The position numbers were made by a program, and so were the translations under genes. From NCBI GenBank assembly GCA_016219175.1, contig JACRCD010000045.1, positions 1 to 64,000 of the forward strand: a stretch of DNA of 64,000 bases, read 5' to 3'. This DNA comes from Deltaproteobacteria bacterium (GTDB lineage: Bacteria > Desulfobacterota > Desulfobulbia > Desulfobulbales > SURF-16). This document shows positions 55,812 through 64,000 of this stretch, in pieces (within the stretch, counting starts at the first letter, position 1; each line of letters starts with the position of its first letter). The notes under the pieces are model-generated. The model did not search any database. It had not been told where the DNA came from and worked only from the letters and a program-made list of their open reading frames with translations.

Positions 55812-56363
55812 ATGAAAAATGAACATCAGAAACCGGTTGTCAGATCAACCACCATTATCTGCGTTCGCCATAAAAATGAGGTTGTTGTGGCGGGAGATGG
55901 CCAGGTGACATTGGGAAACACCATCATGAAGCATCAGGCAAAAAAGGTGAGACGTCTTTATCAAAATAAGGTAATCACCGGCTTTGCCGGGGCCACGGCG
56001 GACGCCTTCACCCTTTTTGATAAACTCGAAAACAAGCTTGAACAGTATAACGGCAATCTTACCCGGGCCTGCGTGGAGTTGGCAAAGGATTGGCGCACCG
56101 ACAAGATGCTGAGAAGACTTGAAGCAATGCTTATTGCCGCTGACCGGGAATGTTCCTTTATTTTGTCCGGTTCGGGAGATGTCATTGAGTCTGATGACGG
56201 CATTCTGGCCATCGGTTCCGGAGGGCCTTTTGCCCAGGCAGCCGCCAAGGCGCTGATCACGCACAGCAGCCTGGGCGCCGAGGAGATTTGCCGGGCAGCC
56301 ATGGCGATTGCCGCGCAGATCTGCATTTATACAAATACAAACCTTGTTGTGGAAAAAATATGA
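55812..56363 (+). CDS. hslV: ATP-dependent protease peptidase subunit HslV
   Basis: Proteasome-like peptidase of the HslUV (ClpQY) complex. The catalytic Thr is the first or second of the STTIICVRH segment near residue 13, followed by [16 protein letters not shown]. About 12 residues precede it, more than the single Met of E. coli, so a short propeptide is expected. 183 residues from ATG 55812 (AGGAAG upstream). Overlaps hslU by four bases. Confidence 0.95.
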   Translation: MKNEHQKPVVRSTTIICVRHKNEVVVAGDGQVTLGNTIMKHQAKKVRRLYQNKVITGFAGATADAFTLFDKLENKLEQYNGNLTRACVELAKDWRTDKMLRRLEAMLIAADRECSFILSGSGDVIESDDGILAIGSGGPFAQAAAKALITHSSLGAEEICRAAMAIAAQICIYTNTNLVVEKI

Positions 56364-57739
56364 TACCAGCCCATTCCTTGACTCCGAAAGAAATCGTCAT
56401 GAAACTTGATCAATTCATCATCGGCCAGGATGATGCCAAGCGTTTTGTTGCCGTAGCCCTGAGGAATCGCTGGCGGCGCCAGCAGGTTGCTCCGCCGCTG
56501 CGTGATGAAATTGCCCCGAAAAATATTATCATGATTGGCCCGACCGGTGTGGGCAAGACGGAAATCGCCAGAAGGCTCGCCAACCTCGCCCAGTCTCCCT
56601 TTCTAAAAATCGAGGCGTCAAAATTCACGGAAGTCGGCTACGTGGGCCGCGATGTGGAATCAATGATCCGTGATCTCACCCAGCTTGCCGTCAATATGGT
56701 AAAAAAGGAAGAGGCGGCAAAGGTGAAGGAAAAAGCCGCTGTAATGGCGGAAGAAAGACTCCTTGACCTGCTGGTTCCACCTTCCTCTCTCACCATGGCC
56801 AGCAAGACGATGGGTATGTCCGCCACGGAAGCGGGCGTCCCTGTCCACGAAAGCGACAGCACCAGGGAAAAATTCCGGCAGATGCTGCGGGAAGGTAAAC
56901 TTGATGGCAGGCTGGTTGAGATGAACATTGATCAACCCCAGAATCTGCCGATTGTCGAAATCTTCTCCAATAGCGGCATGGATGACATGGGCTCCGGCAT
57001 GAAGGATATGTTTGGTAAGATGTTTCCGCAGAAAAGAGAGCGCCGCAAACTCTACGTCACCGAAGCCAGGGAAATCCTTGAAAAAGAGGAAGCAGAAAAG
57101 CTGATCGAGATGGACAAGGTTACCAAGCTTGCCATCCAGAGAACAGAGCAGTCCGGAATTATCTTCCTTGACGAGATCGACAAAATCGCTTCCCGTCAGG
57201 GCGGGGTTCAGGGTGCTGAAGTTTCCCGTGAAGGAGTACAGCGAGACCTGCTGCCCATTGTTGAGGGGGCAACCGTGACAACGAAATACGGCATGGTGAA
57301 AACAGATCATATCCTTTTCATTGCCAGCGGGGCTTTTCATTTGTGTAAACCATCGGATCTGGTTCCTGAACTTCAGGGCCGTTTCCCCATCCGGGTTGAA
57401 CTGCATCCTCTGGGGGAGGAAGATTTTTACCGCATCCTGACAGAGCCGAAAAATGCCCTGATAAAGCAATACATTGCCTTAATGTCTACGGAGGATATTG
57501 ACCTTGCCTTTGAAGAGGACGCCATTCGAGAGATGGCGAAGATCGCCACGGAAGTGAACCAGAAGACGGAAAATATCGGGGCCAGAAGGCTTCATACCAT
57601 CATGGAAAGACTGCTGGAGGATGTGTCCTTCAATGCCACTGATTTTGCCGGGCAGAAATTTACCGTTACCGCCGAATATGTGAAAAAACAGCTCAGGAAA
57701 ATTTCCGAAAGTGAAGACCTCAGCAGATATATTTTGTAA
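56360..57739 (+). CDS. hslU: HslU, AAA+ unfoldase of HslUV
   Basis: ATPase ring that unfolds substrates for Hsl[23 protein letters not shown] near residue 15, Walker A GPTGVGKT near 60, an inserted I-domain (about 110-240, with [13 protein letters not shown]), Walker [11 protein letters not shown] near 268 and the closing tail DLSRYIL, which inserts into HslV. 459 residues. ATG at 56360 overlaps hslV; the upstream frame is not coding. Confidence 0.97.
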   Translation: MIPAHSLTPKEIVMKLDQFIIGQDDAKRFVAVALRNRWRRQQVAPPLRDEIAPKNIIMIGPTGVGKTEIARRLANLAQSPFLKIEASKFTEVGYVGRDVESMIRDLTQLAVNMVKKEEAAKVKEKAAVMAEERLLDLLVPPSSLTMASKTMGMSATEAGVPVHESDSTREKFRQMLREGKLDGRLVEMNIDQPQNLPIVEIFSNSGMDDMGSGMKDMFGKMFPQKRERRKLYVTEAREILEKEEAEKLIEMDKVTKLAIQRTEQSGIIFLDEIDKIASRQGGVQGAEVSREGVQRDLLPIVEGATVTTKYGMVKTDHILFIASGAFHLCKPSDLVPELQGRFPIRVELHPLGEEDFYRILTEPKNALIKQYIALMSTEDIDLAFEEDAIREMAKIATEVNQKTENIGARRLHTIMERLLEDVSFNATDFAGQKFTVTAEYVKKQLRKISESEDLSRYIL

Positions 57740-57779
57740 TTTTTCCCCAGAACAGAAACTTATGTGAGGTGATGAGAGA

Positions 57780-58301
57780 ATGATGATAGATCCGGAATTA
57801 AAATATTGTCAGAAGTGCCAGGATGAATATCGAGCTGATATTGAAATTTGTGCTGAATGCGGATCGCCTTTGCTGACCGGTTCCGAAATGCTTGCTGCGG
57901 CCAGACGTGGCAATGAGAGGAGGGATGCCGGGGATAGCGGCCTTGGCCAGGGCGAAGAACTTGTAGCGATCCACAAGGGACAGCTCAACGAAATAAAGGC
58001 CATTGAAAAAGAGCTTAAGGCAGAAAATATTGATGCGATCATTACAGGCGATGAAAAATCATGCCAGAAAAACTGCTGTCCCTCCACCTTTTATCTGCAG
58101 GTGCGCAGAGTTGACGCCATGGATGCCTCGGCCGTTGTTCAGTCCTATATTGATAAGACAACGGCATTAAGCCAGCACGATATGTCACACTGCGACGCGG
58201 TTTTTAATCCGGAGGCCAGACAGGCCGTATGCCCGGCCTGTGGTTTTAAATTCCAGACAACGACCACCACATGTCCGGATTGCGGCTTGTGTTTCGGTTA
58301 A
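57780..58301 (+). CDS. zinc-ribbon protein with DUF2007-like core
   Basis: Soluble protein of 173 residues with two zinc ribbons. N-terminal: CQKCQDEY...CAECGSPL (about residues 9-30). C-terminal: CPACGFKF...CPDCGLCFG. The middle (about 58-125) has the LVAIHKGQLNEIKAIEKELKAENIDA pattern (split across 58-84) of DUF2007, a putative signalling domain, plus a CQKNCC motif. A near-perfect ribosome site GAGGTGAT precedes the ATG. It follows hslU by 40 nt and may be co-transcribed. Function unknown. Confidence 0.8.
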   Translation: MMIDPELKYCQKCQDEYRADIEICAECGSPLLTGSEMLAAARRGNERRDAGDSGLGQGEELVAIHKGQLNEIKAIEKELKAENIDAIITGDEKSCQKNCCPSTFYLQVRRVDAMDASAVVQSYIDKTTALSQHDMSHCDAVFNPEARQAVCPACGFKFQTTTTTCPDCGLCFG

Positions 58302-58375
58302 CCAGTCGGAACACTCAGTTGAAAAACTGGACAAAGGTCCTGCGCAAGCATAAAAAAAACGGATCAGAAATTTCG

Positions 58376-59134
58376 TCAAATCGATTCGGCCAAGCTGGCC
58401 AGCAGCTGAGAGGCAAGCTCGTTCATCTGTTCATCAGCGCTGGCCGCGGGGATTCCTGAGCGTTCAGCTTTTCTGATTTTATCGGAATGAGGGAAAAACA
58501 CGACAGGCCTCTCTCCGAGTCCGTTGGTTAGAAATAAGGTGTCCTCTTCATCTTCTACCAAATTGCCGATAAAAAACACGCGTGGAATACCAGACTCCTT
58601 GGCAAGTTTATGGATTTTATGGGCGGTTCTTACGCTTGACTTCGTTGGGATAACGACGATGAGCAGCGCATCAACGCCGGCAACGGTGCCCCGGCCAAGA
58701 TGCTCAATCCCTGCCTCCATATCGAGCAGAACTGTCTGCGAGGGGGTAAGAAGCAGCTTGGTGAGCAATCGTTTCAAGACCGTGTTTTCCGGGCAGGCGC
58801 ATCCTCCCTTGGCCGTCTGTATGGCCCCTAGAACCATCAGTTTTACCCCGTCTTTTTCAACCATGAATTGTGAGGGCAGGTCATCAACCTTGGGGTTGAT
58901 ATTATAAAAGGGGGAGCCTTCAACCTTTCCCGCACGGTCTGAAAGCATTCTTTTCATGTCGGCGATGGGGGTGATGCCATCTATATTTTCCACCCCCAGG
59001 GTTTGGGCCATGTGCGGGCTGGGATCTGCATCAATCACCAGAACTTCCCTGCCGCTCTTTTGGGTCTGCCTGGCAAGAAGCGCCATAATTGTTGTCTTGC
59101 CAACACCGCCCTTGCCGCTGATCGCTATTTTCAT
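58376..59134 (-). CDS. CooC-type nickel-insertion ATPase
   Basis: ParA/MinD-like P-loop ATPase of 252 residues. Walker A GKGGVGKTT at 7-15, Walker A' DADPSP near 35, and the CxC pair Cys112/Cys114 in GGCACPEN, matching the metal-binding cysteines of CooC, which inserts nickel into carbon monoxide dehydrogenase. No CODH (cooS/cdhA) gene is in this window, so its client is encoded elsewhere or differs. Convergent with the zinc-ribbon gene, divergent from the NamZ-like gene. Confidence 0.9.
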   Translation of the reverse strand: MKIAISGKGGVGKTTIMALLARQTQKSGREVLVIDADPSPHMAQTLGVENIDGITPIADMKRMLSDRAGKVEGSPFYNINPKVDDLPSQFMVEKDGVKLMVLGAIQTAKGGCACPENTVLKRLLTKLLLTPSQTVLLDMEAGIEHLGRGTVAGVDALLIVVIPTKSSVRTAHKIHKLAKESGIPRVFFIGNLVEDEEDTLFLTNGLGERPVVFFPHSDKIRKAERSGIPAASADEQMNELASQLLASLAESI

Positions 59135-59184
59135 TATAGTGTTCCTGTTCCTTTACTGTTGGATATTCGTTGATACTTTACCCG

Positions 59185-60369
59185 ATGAACCTTTTGAAAT
59201 CAAAGATTATGGTAACACTTGGCATTGAAGAGCTTGTTGTCAACCCGCCGGCCTGGCTGCAAAATAAAAGAATCGGTCTGCTTTGTAATCAGGCCTCAAC
59301 GGACCGCTTTTTCAGGCATAGCCGGGATCTCATTGCCGCCGCCTTTCCCGGGCAGCTGCGTTGTCTTTTTACTCCGCAGCATGGTTTTTTCTGTGAAAAA
59401 CAGGACAACATGATCGAGTCGGATCATATGCATGATGCTGGTCTTCCTGTTTTCAGCCTTTACGGAGAGACGAGAAGGCCCACGGAAAGCATGTATGATC
59501 ATCTCGATGTGTTGCTGGTCGATCTGCAGGATGTGGGGACCAGGGTTTATACCTTCATGTCCACCCTGGCCTATTGCCTTGAAGAGGCTGCCCGCCTGGG
59601 GAAGAAGGTGGTGGTGCTGGATCGCCCGAACCCTTTGGGCGGTGAGCGGATTGAGGGCAATCTTGTTGAGAACGGACTGCAGTCGTTTGTCGGCTTGTAT
59701 CCGATCCCCATGCGTCACGGCCTGACCTTTGGCGAACTTGGTCTGCTTTTTAACAACCATTATGGCATCCATGCCGATTATCAGGTCATAAAAATGCAGG
59801 GCTGGACGCGCTCCATGACATTTGCCCAAACAGGGCTGCCATGGCTTTTCCCTTCTCCCAACATGCCCACAACCGCGGCGGCGGCTGTGTACCCCGGACA
59901 GGTCCTATGGGAAGGAACAAATATCTCGGAGGGCAGGGGAACAACCCTGCCGTTCGAACTCTTCGGCGCCCCTTTCCTGAACATCGGGGATATCATCGGA
60001 TTTCTTGACAAATCCTTGCTCTCCGGTTGTTCGCTGCGTCCTCTCATGTTCCAGCCGACCTCCAACAAATGGGCAAACGTTAACTGTCTCGGTTTTCAGC
60101 TGCATGTCAGCGATCCGGTGTCTTTTATGCCTTATCGCGTTTCACTTGCCTTACTGCAGGCCATCATCAGGCTCTATCCCTTGGATTTTGCCTTTAAACA
60201 ACCCCCCTATGAATACGAATTTGAAAAGTTGCCGATTGATCTTATTCTCGGTTCACAGAAGGTGAGAAAGGCAGCGGCTGATGGGGCGGATATCCGTAAT
60301 CTCGAAGAACACTGGCGGGATGACTTGCGGGATTTTAACGACATTCGCGCAGGATATTTTTTGTATTAA
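59185..60369 (+). CDS. NamZ-like exo-beta-N-acetylmuramidase (DUF1343)
   Basis: DUF1343 protein of about 394 residues; the characterised member NamZ removes N-acetylmuramic acid from peptidoglycan fragments. Seen: LLCNQAS near residue 27, FTPQHGFF near 58, DVLLVDLQDVGTRVYTF near 110-126, LDRPNPLGG near 146, PMRHGLTFGELG near 176, and EGTNISEGRGTTLPFELFGAP near 245. Start is ATG at 59185 or 59209, neither with a good ribosome site. No signal peptide, unlike many secreted members, so it may act in the cytoplasm on recycled muropeptides. Followed 27 nt on by manC. Confidence 0.87.
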   Translation: MNLLKSKIMVTLGIEELVVNPPAWLQNKRIGLLCNQASTDRFFRHSRDLIAAAFPGQLRCLFTPQHGFFCEKQDNMIESDHMHDAGLPVFSLYGETRRPTESMYDHLDVLLVDLQDVGTRVYTFMSTLAYCLEEAARLGKKVVVLDRPNPLGGERIEGNLVENGLQSFVGLYPIPMRHGLTFGELGLLFNNHYGIHADYQVIKMQGWTRSMTFAQTGLPWLFPSPNMPTTAAAAVYPGQVLWEGTNISEGRGTTLPFELFGAPFLNIGDIIGFLDKSLLSGCSLRPLMFQPTSNKWANVNCLGFQLHVSDPVSFMPYRVSLALLQAIIRLYPLDFAFKQPPYEYEFEKLPIDLILGSQKVRKAAADGADIRNLEEHWRDDLRDFNDIRAGYFLY

Positions 60370-60395
60370 AAGAGATCTTTCATTTTTAGGAGAAC

Positions 60396-61817
60396 ATGAT
60401 GCCCCTCATTCAACCGATTATTCTTGCCGGGGGTTCCGGCTCCAGACTTTGGCCGTTGTCCAGAGAGCTTTATCCAAAGCAGCTGTTGAATTTAACGGAA
60501 GAATGTTCCCTGCTGCAAAGCACCCTTAAGCGGTTGGCGGAATTACCAAATTCTCTGGCCCCGGTGGTTGTTGTCGGTGAAGCACACAGATTTCTGACCT
60601 TAAATCAGATAAAGGAACTGGGTCTTAATACACGGATTGAAATTATTCTTGAACCTGTCGGCAAAAACACGGCCCCGGCCGTCTGTGGCGCGGCTTTGTT
60701 TTGCCGTGCCAGGTCAGATGAGGAAATGATCCTGCTGATTCTCCCGGCTGATCATCTCATCCGCAAACAGCAGGCCTTTCATGATGCCGTCGCAGAGGCG
60801 GTTGATCTGGCATCACGGGGCCGCCTTGTCACCTTCGGCATTACCCCCTCTTCCCCTGAAACAGGCTATGGCTACATAGAAAAAGGGGAGGGTAACCAGG
60901 TAAAATCATTTGTTGAAAAACCCGATCTGCTTAAGGCAAAACAATATCTGGCCGCGGGAAATTATTTCTGGAACAGCGGGATGTTCGCCTTTTCAGAGGC
61001 CACCCTCCTTGCTGAAATGGAAAAATTATCGCCGGATATTTTTTCGGCCATGTCCGCCGCGGTTGAAAACGGGAGCCAGGATAAGGAATTTTTCAGGCTG
61101 GACAGGACAAGCATGACGGGATGCCGCGACGATTCCATTGATTACGCCATCATGGAAAAATCCGGCCTTGTTTCAGTTATCCCCGCTGATCTTGGCTGGA
61201 GTGATATCGGGTCCTGGCAGGCTTTCTGGGAAGTGGCTGATAAAGACACGCATGGCAATGTGCTGCATGGTGATGTGATAGCTGAAGAGGTGGAAAACAG
61301 TTTTATCCGTTCCGAAAATCGACTGGTTGCCGCTGTCGGACTAAAAAACATGCTGGTGGTTGAAACAGCCGATGCCATACTGGTTGCGCCGGTAGATCGC
61401 TCCCAGGACGTCAAGAAGATTGTCTCCCGCTTGAAGAAAGAAGGGAGAGAGGAGCATCTGCTGCACAGAACTGTTTACCGGCCCTGGGGCAGTTACACAA
61501 TTCTTGAAGAGCAAACCGCCTTTAAAATTAAAAGAATCACCGTTAACCCCGGGGTGAAATTATCCCTGCAGATGCATCATCACCGGTCCGAGCATTGGGT
61601 GGTCGTGCGAGGCACGGCCCGGGTCACCTGTGGGGAAAAAGTTTATCTGGTCCTGGAGAATCAGTCAACGTACATCCCCTGCGGCGAAAAACACCGTCTG
61701 GAGAATCCCGGGGTCATTCCCCTTGAACTCATTGAGGTACAAAACGGCAGCTATCTCGGGGAGGACGACATCGTACGTTTTGATGATGATTTCGGCAGAG
61801 AGGGGACCAAGGCCTGA
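60396..61817 (+). CDS. manC: mannose-1-phosphate guanylyltransferase / mannose-6-phosphate isomerase
   Basis: Bifunctional enzyme making GDP-mannose for surface polysaccharides. 473 residues. Pyrophosphorylase part: AGGSGSRLWPLSRELYPKQ near residues 8-26, FVEKPD near 172 and DIGSWQAFW near 270. Isomerase (cupin) part from about 350: RPWGSY, LSLQMHHHRSEHWVVV with the metal histidines and IPCGEKHRLENPG. AGGAGAAC precedes the tandem ATGs at 60396/60399. Confidence 0.94.
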   Translation: MMPLIQPIILAGGSGSRLWPLSRELYPKQLLNLTEECSLLQSTLKRLAELPNSLAPVVVVGEAHRFLTLNQIKELGLNTRIEIILEPVGKNTAPAVCGAALFCRARSDEEMILLILPADHLIRKQQAFHDAVAEAVDLASRGRLVTFGITPSSPETGYGYIEKGEGNQVKSFVEKPDLLKAKQYLAAGNYFWNSGMFAFSEATLLAEMEKLSPDIFSAMSAAVENGSQDKEFFRLDRTSMTGCRDDSIDYAIMEKSGLVSVIPADLGWSDIGSWQAFWEVADKDTHGNVLHGDVIAEEVENSFIRSENRLVAAVGLKNMLVVETADAILVAPVDRSQDVKKIVSRLKKEGREEHLLHRTVYRPWGSYTILEEQTAFKIKRITVNPGVKLSLQMHHHRSEHWVVVRGTARVTCGEKVYLVLENQSTYIPCGEKHRLENPGVIPLELIEVQNGSYLGEDDIVRFDDDFGREGTKA

Positions 61818-61884
61818 AAAAGTTTCGCGGGCCAGAGGGACTGCCAACCCTTATTTTCTCTCTTGTTTTTTTCTTGTAAATTAA

Positions 61885-62631
61885 ATGCAGCAATCCGAAA
61901 TGTCTATTAAAAGCCGTAATGCAATAACCTACTCCATAGATCAATATCTTCAGTATTTTTACGATATTGCCGTGGAGTGTCCCTATAATTTACCCCAGAA
62001 GGCGGTTTATCGGCAACAGCAGTTCGTCTCGTTGCCGGATGATCTGTTCGGTAAATTTCTGGAGGCAGGATTCCGGAGAAACGGCAATACCATCTACACC
62101 ATGGTCTGCCCGAACTGCAGCAGATGCATACCCATCAGAATCGAGGCGGATCTGTTCATTCCTAACAGAAATCAGAAGAGGGTTCTCCGGCGCAACGAAG
62201 ACCTGACGATTTCCATGGGGTCTCTGAAAATCACGGAGGAAAAGCTTTTTTTATGTGGAAGATTTCTTGAGCAACGTTATCCGCTTAAAGGAAACTCTCC
62301 AGTGGGATACTACGGTAGTTTTTTTGCCAATTCAGTTACCAGTACGGTTGAGATTGAGTATCGGTGCGCAGGGAAACTTGTCGGGGTGGCCATTGTCGAC
62401 ATAGGCTGCAACTGGGCAAACGCGGTTTATTTTTATTTTGATCCGAGTGAAAGCGGCAGGAGTCCCGGGACTTTTAATATCTTGCATCTCGTGGATCTCT
62501 GCCGGAAGAACAACATCAAATACGTTTATCTCGGCTACCTGATCCGCGAAGTCAGGGCCATGAAATATAAAGAAAATTTCAATCCCCATTTTCTGCTGCA
62601 AAAGGGGGATTGGGTAACCAGTAAGAAATGA
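61885..62631 (+). CDS. bpt: Bpt-type aminoacyl-tRNA protein transferase
   Basis: Aspartate/glutamate leucyl- or arginyl-transferase, which marks N-terminal acidic residues for degradation by the N-end rule (ClpS/ClpAP). 248 residues. The family marks CPNCSRCIPIRI near 72-83, RVLRRNEDL near 99, YYGSF near 138, VDIG near 172 and PGTFNILHL followed by YLGYLIRE near 215 are seen. It lacks the long extra N-terminus of eukaryotic ATE1. Its stop overlaps the ispH start (ATGA). Confidence 0.88.
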   Translation: MQQSEMSIKSRNAITYSIDQYLQYFYDIAVECPYNLPQKAVYRQQQFVSLPDDLFGKFLEAGFRRNGNTIYTMVCPNCSRCIPIRIEADLFIPNRNQKRVLRRNEDLTISMGSLKITEEKLFLCGRFLEQRYPLKGNSPVGYYGSFFANSVTSTVEIEYRCAGKLVGVAIVDIGCNWANAVYFYFDPSESGRSPGTFNILHLVDLCRKNNIKYVYLGYLIREVRAMKYKENFNPHFLLQKGDWVTSKK

Positions 62632-64000
62632 AGGTTATTTTAGCAAAAAAAGCAGGATTTTGCATGGGGGTGCGCCGTGCCGTTGAAACAACCCTGGAGA
62701 CCGTGCACAAGGAAGACGGCAAAATTGTGACCTTTGGCCCTCTTATCCATAATCCGCAGGTGCTTGGTCTTCTCAAGGAACAGGGGGTCGATATTCTTAA
62801 TGAAATTCCTGAGAAATTGTCCGGCACTGTTATTATTCGGGCCCATGGTGTACCACCCTCCCAGAAGCAGCGGCTTGTTTCAGCCGGGGCCAACGTAAAG
62901 GATGCCACCTGTCCTCGGGTAATGAAGGTACAGGCTATCATCAAGAAATTCAAGGACCAGGATTATACCACCATTATCATAGGCGATAAAAATCATGCCG
63001 AGGTGGTTGGTCTCATGGGCTACGCCGAGCCGAATGTCTGCGTGGTCAGCAACGAAAACGATGTGGATACTCTTCATATAACAGGCCCCTATATCATCGT
63101 CAGCCAGACAACCCAGGATGAAATGGCATTTAAAAGACTCAGTAATTTAATTGTAGAGCGTTTCCCTGACGGCAAGGTCTTTAATACCATCTGTGACTCC
63201 ACCCACAAGCGACAGGAAGAGGTGAGGAATCTCTGTAGAAAAGTACAGGCCCTGGTAGTGGTCGGAGGAAGCAGCAGCGCAAATACCCAGCGGCTGGGGA
63301 AGATCGCCGAGGAAATGGGCTGTCAAGTGTTCATGGCTGAAACCCAGGAGGATCTTGATTTTGAAGTGATTGCAAAATTTGATTGCGTCGGGGTAACAGC
63401 CGGGGCCTCAACCCCAACCTGGATGATAAATCGTATTGTCAGGGCTCTTGAGTCTTGTCCGGGAAAGGCTGACGGAATTTTTACCATTTTGTTTTTTAAA
63501 TTTCTTCGCTCCATGATGGCCTCGAATTTTTTCGTCAGTCTGGCCGGCGGGCTCTTGGCGCTGATCTGTAGCATTCTGCAGGAATTTCCTCCTGATACCA
63601 GGGATTTTTTCGTTGCCTTTGGTTATCTTTTCGCGATTCACAACATGAACCGTTATGCGGATTATAAGACCAAAAAGCTCAATGACCCCCTCCAGGAATC
63701 TTTTTGGCACAGCTATTCCATCCCCTTGATTGTTCTGTCCGGACTGGCCCTGTCGCTTTCCATGTTTTCCGCCTTGCAGCAGGGAATGCTTCAGTTCGGA
63801 CTTCTTCTTGTTATGAGCGTGCTCGGCATTTTGTATAATGTCCCCATTATCCCCAAGGTTATTACCGGTATTATCAAGGTAAGAAAACTCAAGGAGATTC
63901 CCGGTTCGAAAACATTCTTCGTCGCCCTGGCCTGGTCCTTTGTCACGGTGTTGATTCCTGCCCTGAAAAGAAACGCATCCTCTTCGGAAACCATTTCCGT
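62628..64000 (+). CDS. ispH: IspH fused to a UbiA-like membrane domain, 3' end cut by window
   Basis: 4-hydroxy-3-methylbut-2-enyl diphosphate reductase, last MEP step giving IPP and DMAPP. The cluster cysteines are Cys12 (GFCMGV), Cys95 (ATCP) and Cys189 (ICDST); His in LIHN and RAHG and the NHAEV...G segment are present, ending at VTAGASTP near 260. Instead of stopping near residue 285 the frame runs on into several hydrophobic helices from about residue 300. N339-to-D353 is a weak form of the UbiA Asp-rich motif, and LYNVP and a KEIPGSKTFFVALAW segment resemble UbiA prenyltransferases. The protein continues past the window (457 codons seen). ATG at 62628 overlaps the bpt stop. Confidence 0.85.
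   Translation, partial: MKVILAKKAGFCMGVRRAVETTLETVHKEDGKIVTFGPLIHNPQVLGLLKEQGVDILNEIPEKLSGTVIIRAHGVPPSQKQRLVSAGANVKDATCPRVMKVQAIIKKFKDQDYTTIIIGDKNHAEVVGLMGYAEPNVCVVSNENDVDTLHITGPYIIVSQTTQDEMAFKRLSNLIVERFPDGKVFNTICDSTHKRQEEVRNLCRKVQALVVVGGSSSANTQRLGKIAEEMGCQVFMAETQEDLDFEVIAKFDCVGVTAGASTPTWMINRIVRALESCPGKADGIFTILFFKFLRSMMASNFFVSLAGGLLALICSILQEFPPDTRDFFVAFGYLFAIHNMNRYADYKTKKLNDPLQESFWHSYSIPLIVLSGLALSLSMFSALQQGMLQFGLLLVMSVLGILYNVPIIPKVITGIIKVRKLKEIPGSKTFFVALAWSFVTVLIPALKRNASSSETIS

Overview
The window reads as chromosomal DNA of a Gram-negative anaerobe, most likely a Desulfobacterota (deltaproteobacterial) member, perhaps near the Desulfobulbales; this placement is inferred from gene content and gene order, not from a marker search. 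The supporting signs are an outer-membrane lipid transport (Mla) operon, Pal and Skp, a CooC-type nickel ATPase, an electron-transfer flavoprotein alpha subunit carrying an iron-sulfur domain, two small proteins of a type I associate with this phylum, and the order yceD-rpmF-plsX-fabH...fabG-acpP-fabF-rpiB-glyA-comEB-nrdR-ribD-ribE-ribBA-ribH-nusB. About 50 genes are called. No rRNA, tRNA, CRISPR array, intact insertion sequence or prophage was seen.

Region 1 (1-7.7 kb): the 5' end of a DUF493 gene, a YgiQ radical SAM protein, then a compact cluster behind a clear sigma70-type promoter: two paralogous MamK-like bacterial actins flanking a small membrane-anchored coiled-coil protein, followed by a tandem universal stress protein. 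A second radical SAM (B12-binding/DUF4080) protein faces them. No other magnetosome gene is visible, so this looks like a stand-alone actin system and is the best candidate here for an undescribed function.

Region 2 (7.8-12.1 kb): an mlaEFDCA operon for phospholipid transport between the membranes, a MITE-like repeat, and a cyclic-nucleotide-binding-fold protein whose phosphate-binding arginine appears lost.

Region 3 (12.2-29.9 kb): a long co-directional run. yceD, rpmF, plsX and fabH start fatty acid synthesis. Where fabD often stands there is an acyl-CoA dehydrogenase with EtfB and ferredoxin-fused EtfA, then fabG, acpP, fabF. After that come rpiB, glyA, dCMP deaminase, nrdR, the riboflavin genes, nusB and ftsK.

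Region 4 (30-45.7 kb): mixed housekeeping: a PHP phosphatase, a UvrD-type helicase, folC, a small HNH protein, a chemoreceptor, valS, a dGTPase-like HD protein, an ABC-F ATPase, a decayed DUF362 fragment, the PEP synthase regulator, and a hypothetical protein.

Region 5 (45.8-64 kb): alpha-glucan phosphorylase with a 131-bp inverted-repeat element next to its start; pal and skp separated by a strong terminator; a second copy of the MITE-like repeat; an AmpG-like transporter, dxs, ispA and xseB on the minus strand, with two identical 50-bp repeats between ispA and xseB; xerC, hslVU, a zinc-ribbon protein, cooC, a NamZ/DUF1343 protein, manC, a Bpt-type aminoacyl transferase and, running off the end, an IspH protein fused to a membrane domain that resembles UbiA prenyltransferases. 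Isoprenoid genes (dxs, ispA, ispH fusion) recur in this last region.
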